Positions 1-7,109 are shown, counted from the first letter of the stretch. The stretch: 11,164 nucleotides of DNA from Patescibacteria group bacterium (GCA_018821175.1 JAHJMX010000062.1:1-11164); one strand, 5' to 3'. Translations and numbers: made by a program. Notes: generated by a model from the letters alone, not told the origin.

Positions 1-139
1 AGCATCTAAGCGGGAAGCCACCCCTAAGATTAGATTTCCCCATGAACCTCCAGGAAGACCACCTGGTTGATAGGCTGCAGGTGTAAGTACAGTGATGTAC
101 TCAGCCGAGCAGTACTAATAGGTCATTGAACTTATAATT
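1..139 (+). rRNA. 23S ribosomal RNA, 3' end (partial)
   Basis: This is the last part of 23S rRNA; the gene begins upstream of the window. The opening AGCATCTAAGCGGGAAGCC is the conserved segment that in E. coli lies about 150 nt from the 3' end. GTTGATAGGCTGCAGGTGTAAG (62-88 region) and the hairpin GTACAGTGATGTAC match the terminal domain VI helices, and AGTACTAATAGG (111-122) is the near-terminal conserved stretch. The 3' end is placed by analogy, about 20 nt after ACTAAT, so it is uncertain by several bases. The orientation 23S then 5S on the plus strand is the usual rRNA operon order. Confidence 0.95.
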
Positions 140-152
140 AAACTTATTCATC

Positions 153-220
153 GACTACAGAGAGTGTTGGTGCATAGATCCCGTTTTGTAACGGGGTTTA
201 GTATTGACACTGAAGTAGTC
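153..220 (+). other. Structured 23S-5S internal transcribed spacer
   Basis: The spacer between 23S and 5S folds into one long interrupted hairpin. GACTAC (153-158) pairs with GTAGTC (215-220). AGTGTT (163-168) pairs with GACACT (206-211) with one G-U. ATCCCGTT (178-185) pairs with AACGGGGT (190-197), closing a four-base loop. No tRNA is visible in it: there is no acceptor stem with a T-arm consensus and no anticodon arm. By analogy with other rRNA operons it probably serves precursor processing; that role is inferred. Confidence 0.6.
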
Positions 221-284
221 ATAACTAGCAATTTGTGAAAATAATTTAATAGTTATTTGAAATTCAAAATTAATAAAAGCTACT

Positions 285-403
285 ATCTTGGTAGTTCTAG
301 AGAGTGGGGTACACCTGTTCCCATCTCGAACACAGAAGTTAAGTCACTCTTCGCCGATGGTACTACCGCATGAGCGGTGGGAGAGTAGGGCGCTGCCAAG
401 ATA
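285..403 (+). rRNA. rrf: 5S ribosomal RNA (complete)
   Basis: The conserved 5S core is present: CCTGTTCCCATCTCGAAC (313-330), AGAAGTTAAG (334-343) and CGCCGATGGTACTACC (352-367), with helix IV/V sequence GGTGGGAGAGTAGGGCGC after it. The length of about 117-119 nt is normal. The ends pair as helix I, but the pairing runs well past the mature ends: 275-294 is complementary to 393-412 over 20 bp counting two G-U pairs. The exact mature ends are therefore set by processing and are approximate here. It is the last gene of the rRNA operon and is followed directly by a terminator. Confidence 0.95.
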
Positions 404-427
404 GTGGCTTTTAGTTTGTCTAAAAAT

Positions 428-462
428 AAAAGCTCGTATTAGTTAATAATGCGGGCTTTTTT
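428..462. terminator. Bidirectional intrinsic terminator between 5S rRNA and TraC-like gene
   Basis: AAAAGCTCGTATT (428-440) pairs with AATGCGGGCTTTT (448-460) over 13 bp including two G-U pairs. The loop is 7 nt and the hairpin ends in six T (457-462). The left flank is A-rich (422-431), so the opposite strand also reads hairpin plus U-run. It can therefore stop the plus-strand rRNA operon and the minus-strand TraC-like transcript, whose stop codon is at 513-515. Confidence 0.8.
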
Positions 463-512
463 GCCGTTAATATGCTATTTATATGCCTTTTGAAGGTAGG
501 CCGGAATGTTTT

Positions 513-1268
513 TTATTCGTTTTCAGTGATGTCGGTTTCATTCAGAAGGTCTGAGTCCATTTTTAATTTTATATCATCTAAATTCTCGATTTTTTGGGTG
601 CGTGAACTTAGTGGATTGTAGCTTTCGTAGAATAATTCAATTAATTCTTGAGTTTTGAGTTGGTCTACATGTAGACCACATCCCTCTAATCCAGATTTGA
701 CTATGTTTGTCCTTTGGCTAAGAGCTTTTTTTAATTGTGCAAATTCAGAATGTCTTTTTTTCAGCTCTGTTAAAGTGTCTTTTGGGTTCATGTTTTGGAA
801 AAATCTTTGAATTATCGTCGATTTTTTCGATCTAAATGGATCGTATGGGACAACAACGTAGAATTGTTTTTCCATAATATCCGCATATTCAACAAGTCTT
901 TGGATATAATCCATATATTCATAAGTTTGTTTTTGTAAAAGATCATTCGTTTGCTTAGTAGCGAGGTCGTTTAATATATCAATATAATTATCAATATCTA
1001 ATTTTTTAGAGCGAACAACAATTTGAAAAGGGAATTCGATTGAGTTTAGAAATCCTTGATATGAATATGTAATTGCGTTTTGTTCTTCTTCTGATTTTAA
1101 ATTGAAATTAATGCTCGAAACTTTGAGTAGAGCTCTGATCCCTCCATTTTTTAACACGACAGTATCATCCCTAATTTCGGCGATTTTCATGTACATTTGT
1201 GTACTTGCCATTGGGGATTTTTTCGCAGTCTTTACACTGTCATCTGTTTTTTTATTTGTTTGTTCCAT
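513..1268 (-). CDS. TraC-like (VirB4 N-terminal-type) protein of a type IV secretion/pilus-like system
   Basis: A 251-residue soluble protein with no signal peptide or membrane segment. Residues about 20-100 carry the pattern of the stand-alone TraC-like proteins common in CPR genomes: IAEIRDDTVVLKNGGIRALL, then a conserved EEQ and a segment ending FPFQIVVRSKKLDIDNYI. Later parts are charged and helical, ending near ELIELFYESYNP. This family corresponds to the N-terminal region of TraC/VirB4 conjugation ATPases. No Walker A or B motif is present, so this protein cannot itself be the ATPase. The start ATG lies inside the end of the prgI-like gene (17-nt overlap), indicating translational coupling. 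No VirB4 ATPase follows, because the rRNA operon terminator comes next. The family assignment is from remembered motifs. Confidence 0.75.
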   Translation of the reverse strand: MEQTNKKTDDSVKTAKKSPMASTQMYMKIAEIRDDTVVLKNGGIRALLKVSSINFNLKSEEEQNAITYSYQGFLNSIEFPFQIVVRSKKLDIDNYIDILNDLATKQTNDLLQKQTYEYMDYIQRLVEYADIMEKQFYVVVPYDPFRSKKSTIIQRFFQNMNPKDTLTELKKRHSEFAQLKKALSQRTNIVKSGLEGCGLHVDQLKTQELIELFYESYNPLSSRTQKIENLDDIKLKMDSDLLNETDITENE

Positions 1269-1689
1269 ATGTGTCTAATACTTTTGAAATATCATTTAAT
1301 TTATTAAGTGTTTTTGTATTTTCATTATCTTTTTTGTTTGAATCGTTTAGTTTTGTAGGTTCTTTTTCTGGTACATAGCCTTGCATTTGTATTTCTGCAC
1401 TAGCTTTTTGCCATTTTCGTTTTCGTGGGACAAAGAGATGTTCAATAAATAATATTATGAATTTGGCGAATGATACATTATATATTTTAACGAATGCGAA
1501 TAATAATGTGAGGATAACAATGATTGCTATTGGGGGGAGCCAAACTTCCATGTAATAACTTCGAGCTAGCACTACATAAAGTACATATGCGAATCCACCG
1601 CCTATTCCAAGTATTATCATATGCTTTAGGGTAAGCGGTCCAACTATGCGATCTTCCATTTGTACGTTTTGTGGTATTTTGAATTGCAT
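1252..1689 (-). CDS. PrgI family membrane protein
   Basis: A 145-residue protein starting MQFKIPQNVQMEDRIVGPLT, the typical opening of PrgI-family proteins, which occur in type IV secretion/conjugation loci of Gram-positives and CPR bacteria. There are two membrane helices at about 23-43 and 48-68, then a short amphipathic stretch and the motif FVPRKRKW (86-93), also characteristic. Residues 105-145 are polar and probably disordered in the cytoplasm. It is the first gene of a two-gene unit, with a good promoter just upstream, and its end overlaps the TraC-like start by 17 nt. No Shine-Dalgarno motif precedes the ATG. In known loci PrgI proteins sit next to VirB4-type components, but its exact role here is inferred from the family. 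Confidence 0.82.
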   Translation of the reverse strand: MQFKIPQNVQMEDRIVGPLTLKHMIILGIGGGFAYVLYVVLARSYYMEVWLPPIAIIVILTLLFAFVKIYNVSFAKFIILFIEHLFVPRKRKWQKASAEIQMQGYVPEKEPTKLNDSNKKDNENTKTLNKLNDISKVLDTYGTNK

Positions 1690-1721
1690 TGTTTTGTTTT
1701 CTCATCTAATTCAATCATAAG

Positions 1722-1751
1722 ATTATACCATGAAAACGCATTCTAATTCAA
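1722..1751 (-). promoter_or_regulatory. Promoter of prgI-like/TraC-like unit
   Basis: On the minus strand, TTGAAT (1746-1751) and a perfect TATAAT (1722-1727) are separated by 18 nt. A TG one base upstream of the -10 box makes it an extended -10. The -10 box is about 32 nt before the prgI-like ATG (1689). The 11-mer TCTAATTCAAT (plus-strand reading) occurs at 1705-1715 and again at 1742-1752, bracketing the -10 box. It could be an operator, but this is unproven. Confidence 0.7.
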
Positions 1752-1779
1752 TTTCTATTTCTTTTTCAGAATATGTTTG

Positions 1780-1809
1780 TTAAACTTCCTCAAGATTCTT
1801 TTGTATTAT
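1780..1809 (+). promoter_or_regulatory. Possible lepA promoter (weak)
   Basis: TATTAT (1804-1809) preceded at 18 nt by TTAAAC (1780-1785) is the best plus-strand match with acceptable spacing between the prgI-like promoter and lepA. The -35 box is poor (3 of 6). Transcription from here would carry the upstream mini-ORF and the repeats on the lepA leader. Confidence 0.25.
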
Positions 1810-1843
1810 CAACTGGGTAATCAACCGGAATAGGGCTATTGCA

Positions 1844-1894
1844 ATGAATAAAAAAGTTGATCAGCGGAGTGTAAAAAGTGTACAAAATAATTGA
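1844..1894 (+). other. Upstream mini-ORF copying the lepA start
   Basis: A 16-residue reading frame MNKKVDQRSVKSVQNN ends at TGA (1892-1894). Its first 16 bases, ATGAATAAAAAAGTTG, are identical to the lepA start at 1950-1965, so its first five residues match LepA's. It looks like a vestige of a duplicated lepA 5' end or a leader ORF. Nothing shows that it is translated. Confidence 0.35.
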
Positions 1895-1950
1895 ACAAAG
1901 GGTCTGCGAAAACTTGTATAAAATAATTGAACATAAGCCATACAAAAACA
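1879..1950 (+). repeat. Two 36-bp tandem units just before lepA
   Basis: Units 1879-1914 and 1915-1950 begin with TGTACAAAATAATTGAACA and TGTATAAAATAATTGAACA (18 of 19 identical), and their second halves are diverged but alignable without gaps. The length is 12 codons, and the units are open in the lepA frame as YKIIEQRVCEN and YKIIEHKPYKN. The copies could be an N-terminal extension if translation began at GTG 1878, or simply duplicated leader DNA. Confidence 0.8.
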
Positions 1951-3773
1951 TGAATAAAAAAGTTGCACATAACATTAGAAATTTTTGCGTAATAGCGCAT
2001 ATAGATCACGGGAAATCAACATTGGCTGATCGTTTTTTGGAGGTGACTAATACTGTGAATAAAAGAGACATGAAACATGGTCAAATGTTGGATACAATGG
2101 AGCTTGAGCAAGAGCGTGGAATTACGATTAAACTTCAACCGGTTAGAATGGATTATGAGCTTGATGGAGAAAAATATATCTTGAATTTAATTGATACTCC
2201 TGGACATGTGGATTTTAGTTATGAGGTTTCACGAAGTTTGGCGGCGTGCGAGGGTGCTATTTTGGTCGTTGATGCAACGCAAGGGATTGAGGCCCAAACT
2301 TTGGCAAATTGTTATATGGCAATTGAGCATAACCTTGAGCTTATCCCGGTTATGAATAAGATTGATTTGCCGTCTTCAGATATAGAGAAAGTTGGAGCTG
2401 AGATTGAATCTATATTGGGAATCCCAAAGGAAGAGATAATTTCTGTTTCTGCAAAGGAGGGAACTAATGTTGAAAAGGTTTTAGCTGCTGTTATTGCAAA
2501 AGTTCCAGCTCCAAAAATTCCAGATAGTGATGAATTTAAGGCGCTTATCTTTGATTCTGTATATGATACTTATAAAGGAGTAGTAATTTATATTCGTGTT
2601 ATCTCTGGTGACATTAAGAAAGGGGACAAGGTGCATTTACTTCATACTGGGACGCAAATTGAAGTCATGGAATGTGGTTATTTTAAGCCAAAATATACTC
2701 CTTCTGGTATTTTGAAACCAGGAGAAGTTGGATATATTGTAACAGGGTTAAAAACTGTAGCTGAAGCAAAAGTTGGAGACACGGTTTGGAAAAGTGGGGT
2801 TATAAAAATGGATCATAAAAATGCGAAACCTCTTGCTGGATACGCAGAGGTTAAGCCTTATGTGTTTGCAGGAATATTTTGTACAGATGGAGATGATTAT
2901 CCATTGCTTCGTGACGCACTTGATAAATTGCAAATCAATGATTCATCTTTATCTTTTACACCAGAGCAGTCCGGAGCTCTTGGGTATGGCTTCAGGTGTG
3001 GGTTTTTAGGGATGTTACATTTGGAGATTGTCCAAGAAAGACTTGAGAGAGAATATGATTTGAGCTTAATTGTTACCTCACCTTCGGTTTCATACATTGC
3101 CCTTAAGAACGATGGTAGTGAAGAAATGATTTCGAGTCCCGCTCAATTGCCGGATCCTGCTATTTTGATGGGCATTAAGGAGCCATGGATGAAGCTCGAG
3201 GTTATTACTCCTAAGGATTCTGTTGGTGTTATTATGAAACTCGTTCAAGATCGAAGAGGGGTAAATACAAATATGCAATATATTGATCAAAATCGAGTTA
3301 TTGTTACTTTTGAAATTCCTTTAGCATCTATTGTTATTGATTTTTATGATGCATTGAAAAGTGTGACTTCTGGGTATGCATCAATGAATTATGATTTTTT
3401 GGAGTATAGGCAAGAGGCCTTGGTTAAGCTTGATACTTTAGTGGCTGGGACTAAAGTTGATGCTTTGTCTGTTATTGTGCATAAATCGGAAGCTTACAGA
3501 GTTGGAGTTGCTTTGACTAAAAAATTGAAAGAATTGATTCCGCGGACTCAATTTGAAATCCCTGTACAATCTGCTGTTGGGTCAAAAATTCTTGCACGTG
3601 AAACTATCAAAGCACTTCGAAAAGATGTGACCGCAAAATTATATGGTGGGGATAGAACGCGTAAAGATAAGCTTTTGAAAAAGCAAAAAGCGGGGAAGAA
3701 ACGGTTGAAGAAAATCGGGAATGTGGATATTCCGCAAGAGGCGTTCTTGTCTATTCTTAAACGCAACGATTAG
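1950..3773 (+). CDS. lepA: Elongation factor 4 (LepA), ribosome-associated GTPase
   Basis: LepA/EF4 is a translational GTPase that binds the ribosome. From ATG 1950 it has 607 residues, the family's usual size (about 600). All G motifs are visible: G1 AHIDHGKST (16-24), switch I ERGITIKLQ (55-63), G3 DTPGH (82-86) with the catalytic His, G4 NKID (136-139) and G5 SAKEG (167-171). The LepA-specific C-terminal tail is present: KDVTAKLYGGDRTRKDKLLK, then a Lys-rich stretch and NVDIPQEAFLSILK. The start was chosen at 1950 because family members begin about 5-15 residues before IRNF. The frame is open back to GTG 1878, which would add 24 residues made of a 12-residue tandem repeat and has a GGAG 8 nt upstream (1866-1869). 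ATG 1950 has no Shine-Dalgarno, like every other gene here. It stands alone, divergent from the prgI-like gene, and ends with TAG. Confidence 0.97.
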   Translation: MNKKVAHNIRNFCVIAHIDHGKSTLADRFLEVTNTVNKRDMKHGQMLDTMELEQERGITIKLQPVRMDYELDGEKYILNLIDTPGHVDFSYEVSRSLAACEGAILVVDATQGIEAQTLANCYMAIEHNLELIPVMNKIDLPSSDIEKVGAEIESILGIPKEEIISVSAKEGTNVEKVLAAVIAKVPAPKIPDSDEFKALIFDSVYDTYKGVVIYIRVISGDIKKGDKVHLLHTGTQIEVMECGYFKPKYTPSGILKPGEVGYIVTGLKTVAEAKVGDTVWKSGVIKMDHKNAKPLAGYAEVKPYVFAGIFCTDGDDYPLLRDALDKLQINDSSLSFTPEQSGALGYGFRCGFLGMLHLEIVQERLEREYDLSLIVTSPSVSYIALKNDGSEEMISSPAQLPDPAILMGIKEPWMKLEVITPKDSVGVIMKLVQDRRGVNTNMQYIDQNRVIVTFEIPLASIVIDFYDALKSVTSGYASMNYDFLEYRQEALVKLDTLVAGTKVDALSVIVHKSEAYRVGVALTKKLKELIPRTQFEIPVQSAVGSKILARETIKALRKDVTAKLYGGDRTRKDKLLKKQKAGKKRLKKIGNVDIPQEAFLSILKRND

Positions 3774-3805
3774 TTTAAGATCAAAAAAATTATTCAAACA
3801 TTCGT

Positions 3806-3857
3806 AATGGTTTTGTATGGTTTTTTGTGGTGCGAATTATATGCAAAATACCATTTT
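3806..3857 (+). terminator. Possible weak terminator after lepA
   Basis: AATGGTTTTGTAT (3806-3818) can pair with ATGCAAAATACCATT (3841-3855) over 13 bp, but with two single-base bulges and a loop of about 22 nt. A short T-run (3854-3857) follows. It is the only hairpin of note between the lepA stop and the next promoter. A large loop and short U-run make it a poor terminator. Confidence 0.3.
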
Positions 3858-3905
3858 ACCCTTAAGTGTTTTCGTTAACATTAATGGATTAGATTGAATC
3901 TGGAA

Positions 3906-3934
3906 TTGCTATATTAGCTTAAAAATGTTAAAAT
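3906..3934 (+). promoter_or_regulatory. Promoter of the binding-protein/phosphatase unit
   Basis: TTGCTA (3906-3911) and TAAAAT (3929-3934) are separated by exactly 17 nt, with TG one base upstream of the -10 box (extended -10). The predicted start of transcription near 3941 leaves a short A-rich leader of about 20 nt before ATG 3962, without a Shine-Dalgarno motif. Confidence 0.7.
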
Positions 3935-3961
3935 AGTACGATAAAAAACAAACAAAAATCA

Positions 3962-5491
3962 ATGAAAATATTTGGTAGAATCATATTGTATGTAGCCTTG
4001 ATTTCACTATTTGGATTCCTTCTTGTCCAACTGTTTTTCATGGATGAGTATGCAGAATTTAGTGCAAAATATTTGCATGGTGCATCAAAAAGCCAATCTG
4101 GAAGCGAAAAAACCTTGAATATAGCTTATGCGTTTGGCGTTACAGATTTAGATCCAGTTGAGTTTGATCCAAGCATAAGAAGTAGAATTCTTAATATTTA
4201 CGAACCATTGGTACAAACAGATCGTAACCTTCAAATCCAGCCTTGTTTGGCACTTTCGTGGGGAAGGTTAACTGATAATGTTTGGGAATTCCACTTGAGA
4301 CCGGATGTTGTTTTTCACGATGGAACAATTTTTGATGCTGATGATGTTATAAGAAGTTACTATCGCGCTGTGCAGGATAAGAAATCAAGTCTTGTTGATA
4401 TTTTAAAGACTATTCAAAAACTTGAAAAAGTTGATGATTTAACAATAAAAGTTATCACTAAGGATCCAGATCCAATGCTTGTAAATCGACTGTCTACATT
4501 GCTTATTGCTCCTTCAGAAAAGAAGGATTTTTCAGATCCTATTGGGACTGGACCTTATGTTTATTCTATAGGGAATGAAAATCTTGATGAACTTACGCTT
4601 ACAAGGAATGCCGATTATTGGGGCGATGTTCCGTATTATAAAAATGTCATTATTAAAACAATTAAGAATAGATTTGATCGTTTTGATGCTATTAAAAATG
4701 GAGAAATTGATATTTTGGCTAATGTTCCACCATTATTTGCTGCAGAACTTAAGGAGATCCCCGCTGTAACGGTTACGGCTTTACCTAGCCTAGAGGTTAA
4801 TTTCTTGATTTTCAATATGGAAGATGAAGTCGTTGGCGATAAAAGAATCAGGGCAGCAATAGTATCTGCGATCGACAAAGATGCTTTTGTTGAGTTTTCA
4901 AAAGGATATGCACAACCTTCGGAGCAATTTGTTAGTAATGGGATTTTTGGATTTAATCCAGATATAGAAGAAAATGATATGAGTATAGCTCAGGCTAAAG
5001 AGGTCGTTAGGGAGTATAATGCCTTTAAAAGGCCGCAGATTTCTATTGATATGACACAAGGAACCGAAGTGATTGGTGAATATATCAAGGAGCAGTTAGA
5101 CGAAATTGGAATTACTGTTTCTTTGAATTTTTTGTCATGGGATAATTTGCAGGATAAGATCAACAACAAAGAATCTCAGGTTTATTATCTTGGATGGCGT
5201 AGTGAAATAGGTGATTCGAGTGATTTTTTTGAAAACGTCATATATTCATCTGGGGCTTTTAACGGGGGAAATTACTTGAATAAAAAAATTGATCAACTTG
5301 TTGAGTTAAGTTTGAAAAATTTGGATCAAGAGAAGAGACTTCAGCAACTCCATGAAATTATGAGAGTTGTTGTGGAAGAAGATATCGTTGGGGTTCCACT
5401 TTTCGAAAGTGATGTGATCTATGGTGTTAGGGCCGGAGTTCAATTCCGACCTCGCTTAGATGGATCTGTGCTTGCTTCTGAAATTTATTGA
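3962..5491 (+). CDS. Membrane-anchored peptide/nickel-type ABC solute-binding protein (SBP_bac_5 family)
   Basis: A 509-residue extracytoplasmic binding protein of the DppA/OppA family, which captures peptides, nickel or related ligands. A single hydrophobic helix (about 6-27) forms the anchor. There is no lipobox cysteine and no obvious cleavage site, so it is likely tethered as an uncleaved signal anchor. The mature domain starts near TLNIAYAFGVTDLDP (51-65). The family signature is clear: WEFHLRPDVVFHDGT (108-122) followed by FDADDVIRSYY (124-134). Further conserved spots are IGTGPY (194-199) and NADYWG (216-221). The C-terminal half has the usual fold pattern, with IDMTQG (362-367) and VGVPLFES (476-483). 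It ends in TGA. The partner gene starts 27 nt later, and no permease or ATPase gene is adjacent, so a role in sensing is as likely as transport. Ligand unknown. Confidence 0.88.
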   Translation: MKIFGRIILYVALISLFGFLLVQLFFMDEYAEFSAKYLHGASKSQSGSEKTLNIAYAFGVTDLDPVEFDPSIRSRILNIYEPLVQTDRNLQIQPCLALSWGRLTDNVWEFHLRPDVVFHDGTIFDADDVIRSYYRAVQDKKSSLVDILKTIQKLEKVDDLTIKVITKDPDPMLVNRLSTLLIAPSEKKDFSDPIGTGPYVYSIGNENLDELTLTRNADYWGDVPYYKNVIIKTIKNRFDRFDAIKNGEIDILANVPPLFAAELKEIPAVTVTALPSLEVNFLIFNMEDEVVGDKRIRAAIVSAIDKDAFVEFSKGYAQPSEQFVSNGIFGFNPDIEENDMSIAQAKEVVREYNAFKRPQISIDMTQGTEVIGEYIKEQLDEIGITVSLNFLSWDNLQDKINNKESQVYYLGWRSEIGDSSDFFENVIYSSGAFNGGNYLNKKIDQLVELSLKNLDQEKRLQQLHEIMRVVVEEDIVGVPLFESDVIYGVRAGVQFRPRLDGSVLASEIY

Positions 5492-5518
5492 TTAATCTAA
5501 TTAAATTTAAAAAATATA

Positions 5519-7093
5519 ATGTATTCTATTAAGACAAAATTAGTTGCTGCAATTACTCTGCTTATCGTTGGACTTTTCAGTCTTGCCGCTTATTTACTTA
5601 TTAAAGAGAAGCAAAAGGAATTAACTAGCGACATCTTTTTTGAAACAAGATCTTTTAGTGAATTGACTGCCGGGCAGATAGTTGATGATTATGAGCTTTA
5701 TTTAGCGCAAAAAGGGTTCATTTATTTTAATCGTGAAATGGCAGGGATTTTCCAAAAGACTCAAAATATTGATTTGATTCAAGTTTTTGATTACAAGGGG
5801 ATAAAATTGTATGACTCTAAAGAGGAGAGCTCTAAGCAATATGGAGGAGAGGACAGAACGGTTACAGATCAAAGGCTAATTACTCAAATTAAAGCACATA
5901 ATCCATCAATGTTAACGCAGAATGGGGAGCTTTTTTATTTGAAAGCTAACGATGATGGTACGATTAATTATGTTAATGAATATGAATCTCCAATTGATGC
6001 GCCTGAAATATTAAGTCGAATTAATTATTTTGTTTATCCAACGGGGGATAAATATGCTGTTTTGTATTATGCAAATTATGAACAGTTGGAAGCCGCCTTG
6101 CGAGGTGACGCTATGCGCATTGTTTTCCTTGCTTTGCTTGGAACTGTGGCAGGTTTGATTTTAGCACTTGTACTTGCTGGTCGAATTACAAAGCCAATAG
6201 CAAAACTCGTTACAAGTTCGAGGATTATTGCGAAAGGAGATTTTAAGCATCGGGTGAGTATTGATACAAAGGATGAGCTTGAAATTTTGGGAGGTGCATT
6301 TAATCAGATGGCTGAGGATTTAGATAAGAGTACGAAGGCACTTGTTTATAAGGAAAGAGTTACAAAAGAGCTTGAGCTTGCCAAAAAAATTCAGGATGAA
6401 TTGATTCCAAAAGTAGTACCGAAACTTGCAGGGCTTGAAATTTCTGCTGGAATTGTGCCGGCCGAGGAAATTGGTGGAGATGTTTATGATTTCTTGAAGC
6501 GCGATGATAAAAATACGATGTTTTATGTCGGAGATGTTACTGGACATGGTGTGCCATCAGGAATCGTTGGATCGGTTGCGAATGCTATGTTCTTCAGTCA
6601 AATTAGCAATCCTAGCTTGAAAGATATTATTATTAATGTAAACAAAGTTTTGAAGGCAAAATCGCCATCAAATATGTTTCTTACGCTTTGTTTATTGAAT
6701 TGGAATGAGGAATTTGCGAAATTGACTTATGTAAATGCCGGTCACGAACAAATGATTAAATACTCAGCTGCGACTAAGCAAGTTGAATTAATTAAGGCTG
6801 GCGGGATTGCTCTTGGAATGTTCCCGGATATTTCGAAAATGGTTGAGGAAAGAGAAATTCAGCTTGCAGTAGGGGATAGTATCGTTATTTATAGCGATGG
6901 TATTCCAGAGGCATGGAGATCACAGCATGAATCTTATGGAATGGAAAAATTCAAAGCTGCTGTCCAGAAATTTGGGACGCTTGAAAATGCTACGGTCATC
7001 CGCAATTCAATTCTCAAGGATGTTAAGGCTTATATGGGCGACTACAAGCAAATGGACGACATCACCATCATGATTGTCAAACGAATTGATTAA
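5519..7093 (+). CDS. Membrane sensor with HAMP and PP2C/SpoIIE-type serine phosphatase domain
   Basis: A 524-residue membrane signalling protein. Helix 1 spans about 7-28. An extracytoplasmic domain runs from about 30 to 197 and contains PAS/Cache-like spacing (IQVFDYKGIKLYDS, 87-100). Helix 2 spans about 199-220. A HAMP linker follows at about 220-273 (RITKPIAKL, then KDELEILGGAFNQMA) with a short coiled-coil to 295. The RsbU/SpoIIE-type PP2C phosphatase domain occupies about 296-524. Metal-binding motifs are intact: GGDVYDF (319-325), GDVTGHG (338-344), NAGHE (406-410), YSDGIPEAW (458-466) and DDITIMIVKR (513-522). It should therefore be an active phosphoserine/threonine phosphatase. In known systems such enzymes act on STAS-domain anti-sigma antagonists; no STAS or anti-sigma gene lies in the window. 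It is cotranscribed with the preceding binding protein. Convergent glyA ends 16 bp away. Confidence 0.92.
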   Translation: MYSIKTKLVAAITLLIVGLFSLAAYLLIKEKQKELTSDIFFETRSFSELTAGQIVDDYELYLAQKGFIYFNREMAGIFQKTQNIDLIQVFDYKGIKLYDSKEESSKQYGGEDRTVTDQRLITQIKAHNPSMLTQNGELFYLKANDDGTINYVNEYESPIDAPEILSRINYFVYPTGDKYAVLYYANYEQLEAALRGDAMRIVFLALLGTVAGLILALVLAGRITKPIAKLVTSSRIIAKGDFKHRVSIDTKDELEILGGAFNQMAEDLDKSTKALVYKERVTKELELAKKIQDELIPKVVPKLAGLEISAGIVPAEEIGGDVYDFLKRDDKNTMFYVGDVTGHGVPSGIVGSVANAMFFSQISNPSLKDIIINVNKVLKAKSPSNMFLTLCLLNWNEEFAKLTYVNAGHEQMIKYSAATKQVELIKAGGIALGMFPDISKMVEEREIQLAVGDSIVIYSDGIPEAWRSQHESYGMEKFKAAVQKFGTLENATVIRNSILKDVKAYMGDYKQMDDITIMIVKRID

Positions 7094-7109
7094 AAGCTGT
7101 CTTTTGGAC

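Larger units (their letters stand above)
1844..1965 (+). repeat. 16-bp direct repeat at the lepA start
   Basis: ATGAATAAAAAAGTTG occurs at 1844-1859 and 1950-1965, 106 bp apart. The second copy is the lepA initiation site. The two 36-bp tandem units lie between them, which suggests several duplication events at this one junction. Confidence 0.85.

Noticed and set aside
150..222. Possible tRNA in the 23S-5S spacer
   Set aside because: The fold is one long hairpin; there is no cloverleaf, T-loop consensus or CCA-like end.
1808..1861. ATCAAC copies 12 bp apart plus an inverted GTTGAT as an operator
   Set aside because: Six-base matches in A/T-rich DNA are expected by chance and nothing ties them to a regulator.
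1891..1922. TTGAAC and TATAAA inside the tandem repeats as a lepA promoter
   Set aside because: The spacer is 20 nt, too long for a normal sigma-70-type promoter.
1790..1975. Minus-strand frame of 61 residues with a hydrophobic repeated segment opposite the lepA leader
   Set aside because: It is the antisense of the 36-bp tandem repeats and overlaps the lepA start; its repeated hydrophobic residues are a by-product of the A-rich repeats.
5489..5503. UGA read as glycine (alternative code), extending the binding protein to the next TAA
   Set aside because: It would add only a few residues, and no in-frame TGA is found in about 3,400 codons of confident genes, which use GGA/GGT freely for glycine.
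7092..7105. Small hairpin AAAAG/CTTTT between the convergent phosphatase and glyA genes
   Set aside because: Only five A/T-dominated pairs, overlapping the stop codon; too weak to call a terminator.
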